From Nostoc sp. 'Peltigera membranacea cyanobiont' N6 (lineage in GTDB: Bacteria > Cyanobacteriota > Cyanobacteriia > Cyanobacteriales > Nostocaceae): a DNA stretch of 64,000 nt. Position 1 is the first letter of the stretch; each line of letters begins with the position of its first letter. The notes below the pieces were generated by a model. It was not told where the DNA came from. It did no database searches and saw only the letters and a list, made by a program, of their open reading frames with translations. Below are positions 54,301-62,809 of the stretch, piece after piece. The stretch is taken from the NCBI RefSeq assembly GCF_002949735.1, contig NZ_CP026681.1, positions 7,966,501-8,030,500 on the forward strand. Reading direction: 5' to 3'. The position numbers and the translations under genes were made by a program.

Positions 54301-54353
54301 AAGTCTCTAAAAAGCTGGCTAATGACCCGATGATTCCTTGGCCAGTGAAGTAA
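51330..54353 (+). CDS. DUF1574/SGNH-hydrolase-like protein with four N-terminal repeats
   Basis: 1007 residues. About 1-440 holds four diverged copies of a roughly 100-residue unit, marked by LRGNDLHILCEG, NRLWIFCQSS, STLHIFCTPA and DLLHILCDAP, each followed by a VYGRR/VYGQK-like strand. A hydrophobic segment near 533-555 (IALVWGTLGLLLTLQ) and a Ser/Lys-rich linker follow. The C-terminal SGNH-like domain has IIGSSRALRG (Ser683 or Ser684) and DPSHLNRFGA (Asp980, His983), a Ser-Asp-His catalytic arrangement. It ends 118 bp before an MBOAT gene. Together they resemble AlgI plus AlgJ/X-type pairs that O-acylate extracellular polysaccharide. The role of the repeats is unknown. Confidence 0.78.
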   Translation: MKTVLPDRQQSLVQWVSQATGINTFGVKVRLRGNDLHILCEGTECPQRWRTLSDLLQALQQTNLDILTNSEQTSIYQVFVYGRRKGEQRPKWCHRVYLNQIDKHLEQVEQALLADSEKSKQSGGALIVSNESLARQGNPEAIARYLSETLSTLGVSVQAKIKPYKSSKNSQPEENRLWIFCQSSYSPDASLLAEPIAQKLRYLKLSGYQDAVIVSQVRGETAPDWLLRVDLTPPEVMLKEWARWGDIQAIARLLTEVLSGLKVAVQASLKESTLHIFCTPAFDPLGTAPIPDKAACLKAIVPQLEAIAPQGILAATVYGQKAGDKQPTWIDWLALPATNHPAFATSPLDLANTGDEPAIIFLLERLLNPDLDWRLLTGGIRVLLLKKNDLLHILCDAPVCPGRQQVASKITQFIRHLKIPGIMGVRIYGRRAGNKEPFWHYGVDLQHRQRLVPEATPEFAATSKYVNDLVPSETSEPILRPDLTTEEVQSFVTEVARDWIATASATAKKFLLKSQLFTESDQPVEQNPDDQGLKIALVWGTLGLLLTLQTDWVLGRIIAQTTPSSPKVASVVPSSSSGQKTSLTSGKTQSQKTTFFSHTSKIKSPPNQSSVFNASEFTQSDDTPTKNLAAAPLKEKATATAILLAARSQMPSFNVRQLDEQLALYKQRLARTGTPPDVLIIGSSRALRGVDPAALSKALATQGYPNLDVFNFGINGATAQVVDFVIRHVLEPSELPKIIIWADGARAFNGGREDITFKSLAASAGYKQAFQKTPTTGSTNDLPEKENTVNSAEQKTNDEKQEVSTYQAVNQSLNQALASVSASYQNRDQIKSLLQKQLLILGRSQTVASEKQLTDGTSDESISQQAVDFDGFLPLSIRFNPARYYQKHSRVPGNYDNDYKSFQVEGQQDTAFQEVLQFTQSQKISLVFVNMPLTADYLDPVRKQYEQQFQQYMLRLATNPNFIYRDLSQKWPKANDYFSDPSHLNRFGAYEVSKKLANDPMIPWPVK

Positions 54354-54354
54354 G

Positions 54355-54471
54355 CAGTAAGCAGTAAGCAGTAGGGGATTGGGGATTGGGGATTGGGGAT
54401 TGGGGATTGGGGACGGAGGAGAATAATCTACAATGCCCAATGACAAATGACAAATGACAAATGACTAAAAA
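54355..54471. repeat. Compound short tandem repeats between the acylation-pair genes
   Basis: AAGCAGT units, then five GGGGATT units, then ATGACAA heptamers (ATG at 54433, 54440, 54447, 54454 and 54461). The MBOAT start (54472) lies 11 bp after the last heptamer ATG. Three repeat families abut within about 115 bp. Confidence 0.8.
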
Positions 54472-55971
54472 ATGAACTTTATATCAATTTTCTATGGGCT
54501 GTTCTTGTTGAGTGTTTTAGGAATTTACTGGTCTTTAGCACAACAGAAATTGCGACTATGGACGTTGTTAATTGCTAGTTTGGTGTTTTACGCATCTTTG
54601 CACATCCAATACATACCATTACTATTAGCATTAACGTTTATTAATTTCCGTGTGGGACTGGAGATTGGAAAAAATACATCACCAGGAAAACATTCTCTTG
54701 ACTGGCAAATTTCTAATGAAGAGTGGCAATTTGCTCAAGGTGACTGGAATCGTCGTCGTCTAAAACTTTTGTGGTTGGGTATAACTCTAAATGTTTTACT
54801 ATTATTAACTTTTAAGTATCTAACCCCTTTATTCAAGTTTGTTTTCAATATCCAAACCAACTCACCGGATAATTCCTTTAAATTGATTGCACCTTTGGGA
54901 ATTTCATTTTTCACCTTTGAATGCATTGCCTATTTAATCGATGTCTATCGCGGTGCCCCTGCTACTGAGCAGTTTATCAAATTTGCCACCTACAAATTAT
55001 TCTTCGCCAAACTGATTTCCGGTCCGATTACGCGCTATCACAACTTAGCAAATCAATTCAATACCCTAGATTTTCCCAGTGCCGATAGAGTAGCAGAGGC
55101 GCTATGGTTAATTGCCAGAGGCGCAGTCAAAAAAGGTATTTTTGCAGACCACCTGGGAATTTTTGTCGATTTATGTTTTGGTAACTTACAACGGGCCGGT
55201 AGTACCGATCTCTGGTTAGCTATATTCGCCTACGGCTTGCAGTTATATCTAGATTTCAATGGTTACGTAGATATTGCCCGTGGGAGTGCCTTGCTTTTTG
55301 GCTTGGTTCTACCTGAGAATTTTGACTTTCCCTACTTCAGCACCAGTATTGGAGAATTTTGGCGGCGCTGGCACATGACTCTAGGAGATTGGCTGCGTAA
55401 CTATGTCTACTTTCCTTTGGGTGGTTCCCGTCGGGGTTTAATCCGTACCTGCTGGAATTTATTTATTGTGATGCTAATCGCTGGTATCTGGCACGGGGCT
55501 TCTTTGGGTTATGTCATTTGGGGCATATTCCACGGGTTAGCTTTGGTGGTTCATCGCCTTACAGATGCGATGAGCGATCGCTTTGAAAATCTAGAACATT
55601 TCTGGCAAAATCCTCTAGGTATCTTTGTCGCTTGGTTATTGACTCAACTGATGGTTTTTACCTCTTGGATTTGGTTCCGTCTACCTAATCTCCAAGACTC
55701 TTCTTTAGTAATTCGACACCTTTTGGGTTATCCTGCTGACGCTCAGTTTGCCGAAAAAGTCTATGTAGAAGCCTTAAACATCAGTCAATACCAACTTACT
55801 TGGGTATTTCTAGCCTTAGCGGCCATGATGGCTATAGTCTATACCTTCAATAGAATGCTGAAGTTAGAGTTTAGCTGGCCTATTAAGCTTGTCTTTGTCC
55901 CTCTATGTTTCTACGCTGTTTGGTTATTAGCTCCTGAAGGTAGTTTGCCCTACATATACTTTGATTTTTAA
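54472..55971 (+). CDS. MBOAT family membrane-bound O-acyltransferase (AlgI-like)
   Basis: 499 residues with about 10 membrane helices. Family motifs are LGISFFTFECIAYLIDVYRG, FFAKLISGPITRY, LDFNGYVDIARGSALLFG, FWRRWHMTLGDWLRNYVYFPLGGSRRG and AGIWHGASLGYVIWG, which contains the catalytic His. AlgI/PatA-type members move acetyl groups across the membrane for polysaccharide or peptidoglycan O-acetylation. The SGNH-type protein upstream is the likely periplasmic partner. Confidence 0.93.
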   Translation: MNFISIFYGLFLLSVLGIYWSLAQQKLRLWTLLIASLVFYASLHIQYIPLLLALTFINFRVGLEIGKNTSPGKHSLDWQISNEEWQFAQGDWNRRRLKLLWLGITLNVLLLLTFKYLTPLFKFVFNIQTNSPDNSFKLIAPLGISFFTFECIAYLIDVYRGAPATEQFIKFATYKLFFAKLISGPITRYHNLANQFNTLDFPSADRVAEALWLIARGAVKKGIFADHLGIFVDLCFGNLQRAGSTDLWLAIFAYGLQLYLDFNGYVDIARGSALLFGLVLPENFDFPYFSTSIGEFWRRWHMTLGDWLRNYVYFPLGGSRRGLIRTCWNLFIVMLIAGIWHGASLGYVIWGIFHGLALVVHRLTDAMSDRFENLEHFWQNPLGIFVAWLLTQLMVFTSWIWFRLPNLQDSSLVIRHLLGYPADAQFAEKVYVEALNISQYQLTWVFLALAAMMAIVYTFNRMLKLEFSWPIKLVFVPLCFYAVWLLAPEGSLPYIYFDF

Positions 55972-56340
55972 GTTTCTACAAACGATCGACAGCAACATAA
56001 GGCAATTTACAACTTATTATTTTGTTACAAATCAACAAAAATTAAAATTTTCTAAACAGGCGATTTGTAAAGGAATGTAAAGAGAATTAAATAGGCGATC
56101 GCATCATTGAAAGTTATAGCTAGTCTGGTGTTGAAATGCCTTACAGAGAGTTAATATATCACTCTTATCAGTCTTGTTTAAGTAGTAAAACTTTACAGTT
56201 TGATGAGCTTTTTAAGGAATTTAATTACAGAATATTAAGCCACAGTCCGCATCCAAGTAAATTCATGTAGACTGTAATTTAACAGGCGAAAATAATATCT
56301 GCTTGTTCCATTTCTAACAAAAAACAGCACTTATAAAACC
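55972..56340. other. psbA upstream region
   Basis: 369 bp, AT-rich. It should contain the light-regulated psbA promoter and leader. I could not assign -35/-10 boxes with confidence, and no Shine-Dalgarno sequence is obvious right before the ATG (TTATAAAACC). Confidence 0.5.
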
Positions 56341-57423
56341 ATGACCACAACCTTACAACGGCGCTCTGGCGCTAACGTATGGGATCGCTTTTGCGAGTGG
56401 ATCACCAGCACCGACAACCGTATATATATCGGTTGGTTTGGTGTTCTAATGATCCCAACCCTACTAGCTGCTACTGCCTGCTTCGTAATTGCCTTCATCG
56501 CAGCACCTCCAGTAGACATTGATGGTATCCGCGAACCAGTCGCAGGTTCCTTGATCTACGGGAACAATATCATCTCTGGTGCAGTAGTACCTTCCTCCAA
56601 CGCTATCGGTTTGCACTTCTACCCAATTTGGGAAGCTGCTTCCTTAGATGAGTGGTTGTACAACGGTGGTCCTTACCAGTTGGTAGTTTTCCACTTCTTG
56701 ATCGGTTGCGCTTGCTACCTCGGTCGTCAGTGGGAACTTTCTTACCGCTTGGGTATGCGTCCTTGGATATGTGTAGCTTACAGCGCACCTTTGGCTTCCG
56801 CTACCGCAGTATTCTTGATCTACCCCATCGGTCAAGGTTCTTTCTCTGATGGTATGCCTTTGGGTATCTCTGGAACCTTCAACTTCATGATTGTGTTCCA
56901 AGCAGAACACAACATCTTGATGCACCCCTTCCACATGTTAGGTGTGGCTGGTGTATTCGGCGGTTCCTTGTTCTCTGCAATGCACGGTTCTCTAGTAACT
57001 TCTTCATTGGTGCGTGAAACCACCGAAACCGAATCTCTTAACTACGGTTACAAGTTCGGTCAAGAAGAAGAAACCTACAACATCGTTGCAGCCCACGGTT
57101 ACTTCGGTCGTTTGATCTTCCAATACGCTTCCTTCAACAACAGCCGTTCGCTGCACTTCTTCCTCGCAGCTTGGCCTGTCGTCGGTATCTGGTTCACCGC
57201 TTTGGGTATCAGCACGATGGCGTTCAACCTGAACGGATTCAACTTCAACCAATCAATCATTGACTCCCAAGGTCGCGTTATCAGCACCTGGGCAGACGTA
57301 ATCAACCGCGCTAACTTGGGTATGGAAGTAATGCACGAGCGTAACGCTCACAACTTCCCCCTAGACTTAGCTGCTGGTGAAGTTACTCCTGTAGCAATGA
57401 CTGCTCCTGCTATCAACGGTTAA
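56341..57423 (+). CDS. psbA: Photosystem II reaction-centre protein D1
   Basis: 360 residues, full length with a 16-residue C-terminal extension after Ala344 (DLA|AGEV) for CtpA processing. Key residues are in place: Tyr161 (TyrZ), Asp170, Glu189, His190, His198, His215, Ser264 and His272 (QB and iron sites), His332, Glu333, His337, Asp342. Residue 130 is Gln, the D1:1-type (low-light) variant. D1 binds P680, pheophytin, QB and the Mn4Ca cluster in the thylakoid. Codon use is strongly optimised (TTC, AAC, GGT), as in very highly expressed genes. A strong terminator follows. Confidence 0.99.
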   Translation: MTTTLQRRSGANVWDRFCEWITSTDNRIYIGWFGVLMIPTLLAATACFVIAFIAAPPVDIDGIREPVAGSLIYGNNIISGAVVPSSNAIGLHFYPIWEAASLDEWLYNGGPYQLVVFHFLIGCACYLGRQWELSYRLGMRPWICVAYSAPLASATAVFLIYPIGQGSFSDGMPLGISGTFNFMIVFQAEHNILMHPFHMLGVAGVFGGSLFSAMHGSLVTSSLVRETTETESLNYGYKFGQEEETYNIVAAHGYFGRLIFQYASFNNSRSLHFFLAAWPVVGIWFTALGISTMAFNLNGFNFNQSIIDSQGRVISTWADVINRANLGMEVMHERNAHNFPLDLAAGEVTPVAMTAPAING

Positions 57424-57432
57424 TTCTGAAGA

Positions 57433-57486
57433 TTAGCTAAATAAAAAGCGCCCTCCATTGCTGGGGGGTGCTTTTTATTTAGCTAA
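57433..57486 (+). terminator. psbA terminator
   Basis: TTAGCTAAATAAAAAGCGCCC pairs with GGGTGCTTTTTATTTAGCTAA (one mismatch) around a short loop, ending in a CTTTTTATTT run, starting 10 bp after the stop codon. It is a long, almost perfect stem as expected for an abundant transcript. Confidence 0.92.
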
Positions 57487-57601
57487 CTAAGACATTAGCG
57501 CTCTTTTATTACTCTCGTCAGATTAAATTTAAAACCCTCTTTTGGCGTTAGTCCGCGCAGGTGGACGAGAGTTTGTGTAGCCGCGATTTCTAAGGTTCTG
57601 T

Positions 57602-57799
57602 TTGCAAAATGGTGAATATTTACCACTGGTGGCGGATGCAGATGGTGTGATTAAAAGTAGAGTATTTCCAGGTTTGTGGTTAGCCGTCACCTCACTAATT
57701 ACAGGAGATATGACGCAAGTTTTAGCAGTGTTGCAACAAGGGTTAAATTCACAAGAACACACAGAATTTGTTGAACATTTAGCTAGGCAAGGTTGCTGA
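57602..57799 (+). pseudogene. C-terminal fragment of a Uma2 (DUF820) gene
   Basis: The frame reads GEYLPLVADADGVIKSRVFPGLWLAVTSLITGDMTQVLAVLQQGL and ends EFVEHLARQGC, the usual tail of cyanobacterial Uma2 proteins (SxVFPGLWLxV, LATLQQGL). No start codon or catalytic domain precedes it. Upstream lies CGCGCAGGTGGACGAGAGTTTGTGTAGCC, which looks like dispersed repeat DNA. It is a remnant. Confidence 0.6.
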
Positions 57800-58018
57800 G
57801 TAATAAAATTTTAAAAAAATATCTGCTGTCTTTGGGTACAATTACTAAATTGTGACTCATTTAGATTGGTAAATACACTGATATAAATAAAAATAATTAT
57901 CAAAACTGCTAGCAGTAAGTAAACTAACTTTAATTGTGTTTCCACTGACCACGAATATCAGACTTTAGTTTTCGTCTCAATTCAATATAAAATCTAAAAC
58001 TTAAAATCCAAAATCAAC

Positions 58019-59410
58019 ATGGCAGACCTAACTCCTAATTCTAGTTTTAGTTTGACACTGCGCTTGCAGATTCCCAATCGTGTGGGAATGTTAGCGTCGA
58101 TAACCCAGGCGATCGCAGCTACTGGCGGTAATCTCGGTCAAATCGATCTAATCGAGCAAACCCGCAAAGAATCCACCCGCGATATTACTGTAGATGCTGC
58201 TAGTACCGAACATGCTGAAACCATTGTGCAAGCAGTGAAAGCATTGCCAGACATCAAGTTACTCAGTGTTTACGATCGCACCTTTAATTTGCATCGCGGT
58301 GGCAAAATCAGCATTACTAGCAGAATTCCTCTGAAGAGTGTATCCGATCTAGCAATGGCTTATACGCCCGGAGTCGGTCGAATTTGTACGGCGATCGCTC
58401 AAGATCCAGAAGAAGTTTACAAGTTAACCATCAAACAAAACACTGTTGCCATTGTTACCGATGGTAGTGCCGTTTTAGGATTGGGAAATCTCGGCCCAGC
58501 TGCTGCTCTCCCAGTCATGGAAGGCAAAGCAATGCTATTCAAGGAATTTGCGGGGTTAGATGCTTTTCCCATCTGTCTGGCCACCCAAGATACAGAAGAG
58601 ATTATCCAGACAGTTAAGAATATCGCGCCAGTTTTTGGGGGTGTGAATTTAGAGGATATCGCTGCACCTCGCTGCTTTGAAATTGAAAAGAGATTGCGCG
58701 ATGAGTTAGATATCCCCGTTTTTCATGACGATCAGCACGGTACAGCCATTGTCACCTTAGCAGCATTGTTTAATTCTCTAAAACTGGTACATAAGACAAT
58801 GGCAGAAATCCGCATCGTGATTAACGGTGCTGGGGCGGCGGGAATAGCGATCGCTCGCTTACTCCGTAAAGCTGGGGCAGAAAAAATCTGGATGTGCGAC
58901 TCTAAAGGGATTATCTCTAATAGTCGCACCGATTTGACAGAAGAAAAACTCGAATTTGCCGTGAAAGCTCAAGGTACGTTAGCGGGTGCAATGCAAGGTG
59001 CAGATGTGTTTATTGGTGTTAGCGCACCGGGAGTTTTGACACCAGAAATGGTGCAATCGATGGCGAAAGACCCGATTGTGTTTGCAATGGCAAATCCCAT
59101 TCCAGAGATTCAACCAGAATTAATCAGCAAAGATGTTGCTGTTATCGCTACCGGTCGCAGTGATTATCCGAATCAAATCAATAACGTCCTAGCTTTTCCT
59201 GGGGTATTCCGTGGGGCTTTAGATTGTCGGGCAAAGACGATTACGACCACAATGTATTTAGAAGCGGCAAATGCGATCGCTTCTTTAGTCAAGCCTTCAG
59301 ATTTGGATCGGGAGCATATTATTCCTTCAGTCTTTGATGAGCGAGTAGCCAAAGCTGTTGCTGCTGCTGTGCAACAAGCAGCGCGTCAAGAAGGTATCGC
59401 TCGGAATTAA
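58019..59410 (+). CDS. NADP-type malic enzyme with N-terminal ACT domain
   Basis: 463 residues. An ACT-like regulatory domain covers about 1-85 (SLTLRLQIPNRVGMLASITQAIAATGG). The malic-enzyme body starts at KISITSRIPLKSVSDLAMAY and TPGVGRICTAI. It shows VAIVTDGSAVLGLGNLGP, GVNLEDIAAPRCFEIEKRL, VFHDDQHGTAIV and the nucleotide-binding INGAGAAGIAIARLL. It decarboxylates malate to pyruvate. With ppc at 47465 it could close a PEP-oxaloacetate-malate-pyruvate route. NADP versus NAD preference is not proven by sequence. Confidence 0.93.
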   Translation: MADLTPNSSFSLTLRLQIPNRVGMLASITQAIAATGGNLGQIDLIEQTRKESTRDITVDAASTEHAETIVQAVKALPDIKLLSVYDRTFNLHRGGKISITSRIPLKSVSDLAMAYTPGVGRICTAIAQDPEEVYKLTIKQNTVAIVTDGSAVLGLGNLGPAAALPVMEGKAMLFKEFAGLDAFPICLATQDTEEIIQTVKNIAPVFGGVNLEDIAAPRCFEIEKRLRDELDIPVFHDDQHGTAIVTLAALFNSLKLVHKTMAEIRIVINGAGAAGIAIARLLRKAGAEKIWMCDSKGIISNSRTDLTEEKLEFAVKAQGTLAGAMQGADVFIGVSAPGVLTPEMVQSMAKDPIVFAMANPIPEIQPELISKDVAVIATGRSDYPNQINNVLAFPGVFRGALDCRAKTITTTMYLEAANAIASLVKPSDLDREHIIPSVFDERVAKAVAAAVQQAARQEGIARN

Positions 59411-59877
59411 GTAAATTCATTACTCTTGTGGGATGGGTGTCTCGCTCGTCCCAAAGCACATTCTTCCATAAGGAAATTGCTAAAACTAGCAAACCATTTT
59501 GGGTAGTCTCGATCGTTTTATGATTTCGGTTGTACAGCTGTTGGCTATCTCAATACTATTCGGTTAAGGCAGGAGACGCGATAAATCGCCGTCTCTACAA
59601 AAGACTGATTATTGTAGAGACGGCGATTCATCGCGTCTTTACGATCTAGAATTTCCATCAAAAAACATTAACTGAACCGTATTGCAGGCTATCTATTCAA
59701 CACTAAATCCTAACATTGTTTCTAACTTGCCTTCTTCGTAGCGTCTCGCACAGAAGGCATCGCTCATCATGAATATGTCAGATTAAGGAATGGCGAAAAA
59801 CTCGTCCCCATTTGGTGATTGGATTATATAAATAAAGCAATATCATCTAAAACCCACCATTTTGTCAGCTGTTTGCA
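59411..59877. other. Intergenic region with a long inverted repeat
   Basis: 467 bp between malic enzyme and the PhoD-like gene. Its main feature is the inverted repeat at 59575-59637. No gene or operator was recognised. Confidence 0.5.
59575..59637. repeat. 26-bp inverted repeat of the GACGCGAT family
   Basis: The left arm GACGCGATAAATCGCCGTCT... (59575-59600) and the right arm ending ...GATTCATCGCGTC (59612-59637) are complements with one mismatch and an 11-nt loop. It is related to the palindromes at 14501 and 50932. Confidence 0.8.
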
Positions 59878-62163
59878 ATGAAGTATCAAGCTGGGGACGA
59901 GTTTTTACAACAACTGCCGCTAATTTTGGCGGGGCCAATTCTAAAACATACTGAACCAGAGTCAGTGACAGTATGGGTGGCTCTAAAACAGTCTTGTCAA
60001 GTAGAACTCAAGGTTTATGAAACTATAAATGATGGTGAAGCGCTAGGAAATTGTTTATTAGAGGGAGAACGCTCTACCTTTGCTCTGGGTAAAAATCTTC
60101 ATGTAGTTGCAATAACGGCTCGATCTCAGGTTGGATGTCGCCTAACTAGCGATCGCCTCTATGCTTATGACCTCCAGTTTACTATTGCAGACCAAACCCG
60201 GCAAATGCAACAAGCATTATGCTCAAACTCTTTACCTAAAGTCAGCATCAGCTACTTCGATCATCAAAAACCAACCTTTGTTTTGCCGCCAAACCGTCTG
60301 CAAGATTTGCAAATTGTCCATGCTTCCTGCCGTAAACCTCATGGTCATGGGTTTGATGCACTGCCGATTCTTGATAGTTTAATTGAGGCTTCAGCCAATC
60401 AACCCCAACATCGTCCTCACCAGCTATTCATGACTGGAGATCAAATTTACGGCGACGATGTAGCAGATCCGTCATTGTGGGTTGCTACTACTCTTGGTGA
60501 TGCCCTCTTGGGTTGGGAAGAACAACTTCCGGTGAATGGAGTTTACTGCACTCCCCAGCAACTCCCCCCTGGAGAACGGACTGATGTGGCGACAAATCAA
60601 GCTGGTTTGACCGCAGGATTACATAATAAATCGGAGAAAGTTAACAGTCATCTTTTCAGCCTGGGTGAATATTACGCTACTTATTTACTCGCTTGGTCGC
60701 CAGTGTGCTGGCCAGGCGCATTTCCCAAAGGACACCAAGTAACGCGCGATCGCCATGCTATCAAAGATTGGAATAAAGCAGTCTGGCATTTACGCCAATT
60801 TATCTACACCCTTTGGAAAGTGCGTCGCGCCCTTGCCAATATCCCGATGTACACTATCTTTGATGACCATGATGTTAGTGATGACTGGAACTTAAACCAA
60901 GCTTGGTGTTTGCGGGTGTTAGGTCGTCCCCTGGGGCGAAGAATAGTCCAAAATGCTTTGTTAGCTTACACGGTGTTTCAAGGATGGGGCAATACACCAG
61001 GGCAATTTGCAAAGGGTAAAGCCGGTGAAAAGTTGTTGAAGGCAGCACAAGCTTGGTCAGCATCCCTTGGGATGGATGCAAAGGCTGATGAAGCGATCGC
61101 TCGTTATGTCGGGATGCCAGCCAACGATCCCGCTACAGGCTTACCTATTTTAGTCCGAGACGGTTCGGTATTCATTCTGGATCGAGATCCTGAAGCACTG
61201 ACTTGGCACTATATAGTCAGGAGCGATTGCCATGAAGTAATTGTGCTGGATACACGTACTTGGCGGGGTTATCCAGCCGATCAAAAACCAATCGCACCGC
61301 CAATGCTGTTGTGTCCGCAAGCCTTTGAGCAACAACTAGTTTTACCTTTACAACAAGTAGCTGAAGAAACTCAGATTCAAAATACATTTGTGATTGCACC
61401 CACGAATGTATTTGGAATGCAAGTCGTTGATTGGATTCACCATTGGAACTTAAAACAAGAGAAAGTTTTTTCAACTGATGTTGGAGATGCTTGGAACATT
61501 AATATGGAGGCACTGGCGAAATTTCTAACCACCTTGTTTGAAGAACGTCAACAAATAGTTATTCTCTCTGGAGATATTCACTACAGTTCTGTTGCTCACT
61601 TGTCTTATACACGCACCCATTCCAACTTGCAGTCTGTCTTAGTGCAGTTAACCGCTAGTGCGTTGAAGAATGAAGAAACTTTGACGCGGCTGATTCATAC
61701 ACGATTGAAAGATTGGCTGCTACCAGAAAAGATGCGACATTGGATAGGGCAGAGCAACCCACCCAATATGGTAGAAATTTCCGAGAAACAATTACACCAT
61801 AATCGCCAGATGTTGACCAACTCTGACTGGCATTGTGTGCTGGAATGGATACCTCGAAACAGTGTTCAGAGTTCTGATTGCACAGCAGATATATTATCGT
61901 TGATAGCTCCCTGGAAACGAGCCGAAAATGCGAAATGGAAATGGTTACAACCCCTGATGTTTTGGAAATATCGTTGGTTTCAGGAGGGGCGAGAAGTAGT
62001 TGGATTAAATAATTTAGCTCTGGTTCACTTTGAGTTTGCAGATGGGAATAGTTCTGGCAACGTTATTCAAGATTTGTACTGGTTTTCTTCTTGGTATCCA
62101 ACTCAAGTTGTTTACAGCCGTTTTAAGACCCAGTTAACGCCGAATCAGTCATTGTTAAGATGA
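59878..62163 (+). CDS. PhoD-like metallophosphatase
   Basis: 761 residues, longer than typical PhoD. The N-terminal beta domain (LPLILAGPILKHTEPESVTVWVAL) precedes the phosphatase core. That core has IVHASCRKPHG (the Cys/Arg region), LFMTGDQIYGDD, FDDHDVSDDWN, EVIVLDTRTWRG and VILSGDIHYSSVAHL, all PhoD-family metal-site motifs. It should hydrolyse phosphodiesters or monoesters with Ca/Fe. There is no signal peptide, so a cytoplasmic or unusual location is possible. It is possibly phosphate-regulated, but no Pho box was recognised. Confidence 0.85.
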   Translation: MKYQAGDEFLQQLPLILAGPILKHTEPESVTVWVALKQSCQVELKVYETINDGEALGNCLLEGERSTFALGKNLHVVAITARSQVGCRLTSDRLYAYDLQFTIADQTRQMQQALCSNSLPKVSISYFDHQKPTFVLPPNRLQDLQIVHASCRKPHGHGFDALPILDSLIEASANQPQHRPHQLFMTGDQIYGDDVADPSLWVATTLGDALLGWEEQLPVNGVYCTPQQLPPGERTDVATNQAGLTAGLHNKSEKVNSHLFSLGEYYATYLLAWSPVCWPGAFPKGHQVTRDRHAIKDWNKAVWHLRQFIYTLWKVRRALANIPMYTIFDDHDVSDDWNLNQAWCLRVLGRPLGRRIVQNALLAYTVFQGWGNTPGQFAKGKAGEKLLKAAQAWSASLGMDAKADEAIARYVGMPANDPATGLPILVRDGSVFILDRDPEALTWHYIVRSDCHEVIVLDTRTWRGYPADQKPIAPPMLLCPQAFEQQLVLPLQQVAEETQIQNTFVIAPTNVFGMQVVDWIHHWNLKQEKVFSTDVGDAWNINMEALAKFLTTLFEERQQIVILSGDIHYSSVAHLSYTRTHSNLQSVLVQLTASALKNEETLTRLIHTRLKDWLLPEKMRHWIGQSNPPNMVEISEKQLHHNRQMLTNSDWHCVLEWIPRNSVQSSDCTADILSLIAPWKRAENAKWKWLQPLMFWKYRWFQEGREVVGLNNLALVHFEFADGNSSGNVIQDLYWFSSWYPTQVVYSRFKTQLTPNQSLLR

Positions 62164-62244
62164 CCAACTTTGCTCTGCCAATGAAAATTTTAGTTGTATA
62201 TCTGGGCACTCTAGATGAAAGAAACTTACTGGAGAGTGATTTCT

Positions 62245-62718
62245 ATGTCTACGATCCCAATTAGTGCAACATTGGCACAAACAGACAGAGATGCTGTTTT
62301 GCAAGCGATCGCTACCATTAAAGAAAAGCTACCATTTTTAGTTGATTTGAGTTCCGACGATCGCAAGGCTTTACCCAAGATGGGAGATAAGAGTCGGGCA
62401 TTCGTGAGTAAAGCATTAGAGGTGGCGACGCAGAACCCAGAGTTTTTACCGCGATCGTTTGACTTGGAAGAGATGCGGAAGGATGTACAGTTGTTTGAAG
62501 CATTGTATCCAGTGTTGTTATCCTTGACGCAATTACAAGAACTTGTGGATGATACTTCTTTGGCAGTGGGTAGTGAAGCTTATGCAGCCGCGTTGCAGGT
62601 ATATAACTACGCAAAAGCCAGTGGACAAGGGGCGGGTTTAGATGGGGTGGTTGCCGAAATGGGAAAACGATTTACTCGTAAACCCGTAAAGTCCGAGCTT
62701 AAAGAACCAATATTGTAA
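62245..62718 (+). CDS. Hypothetical helical protein
   Basis: 157 residues from ATG 62245, chosen because GGAGAGTG lies 7 bp upstream. An earlier in-frame start at 62215 is less likely. The protein is almost wholly helical: RDAVLQAIATIKEKLPFLVD, SRAFVSKALEVATQNPEFLP, LFEALYPVLLSLTQLQELVD and AAALQVYNYAKASGQGAGLD. There is no membrane segment. No family recognised. It often seems such proteins sit beside repeat-rich DNA, as here (the 42-bp array follows), but no function can be given. Confidence 0.72.
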   Translation: MSTIPISATLAQTDRDAVLQAIATIKEKLPFLVDLSSDDRKALPKMGDKSRAFVSKALEVATQNPEFLPRSFDLEEMRKDVQLFEALYPVLLSLTQLQELVDDTSLAVGSEAYAAALQVYNYAKASGQGAGLDGVVAEMGKRFTRKPVKSELKEPIL

Positions 62719-62809
62719 AAAAGAAGTTGGTAATTCCACGTCAAAAGTAAAACTTAGAGCTTCAGAGCTTGAATGTTAGAGTCAAAAGCACGACATTTCA
62801 AGTTCTAAA

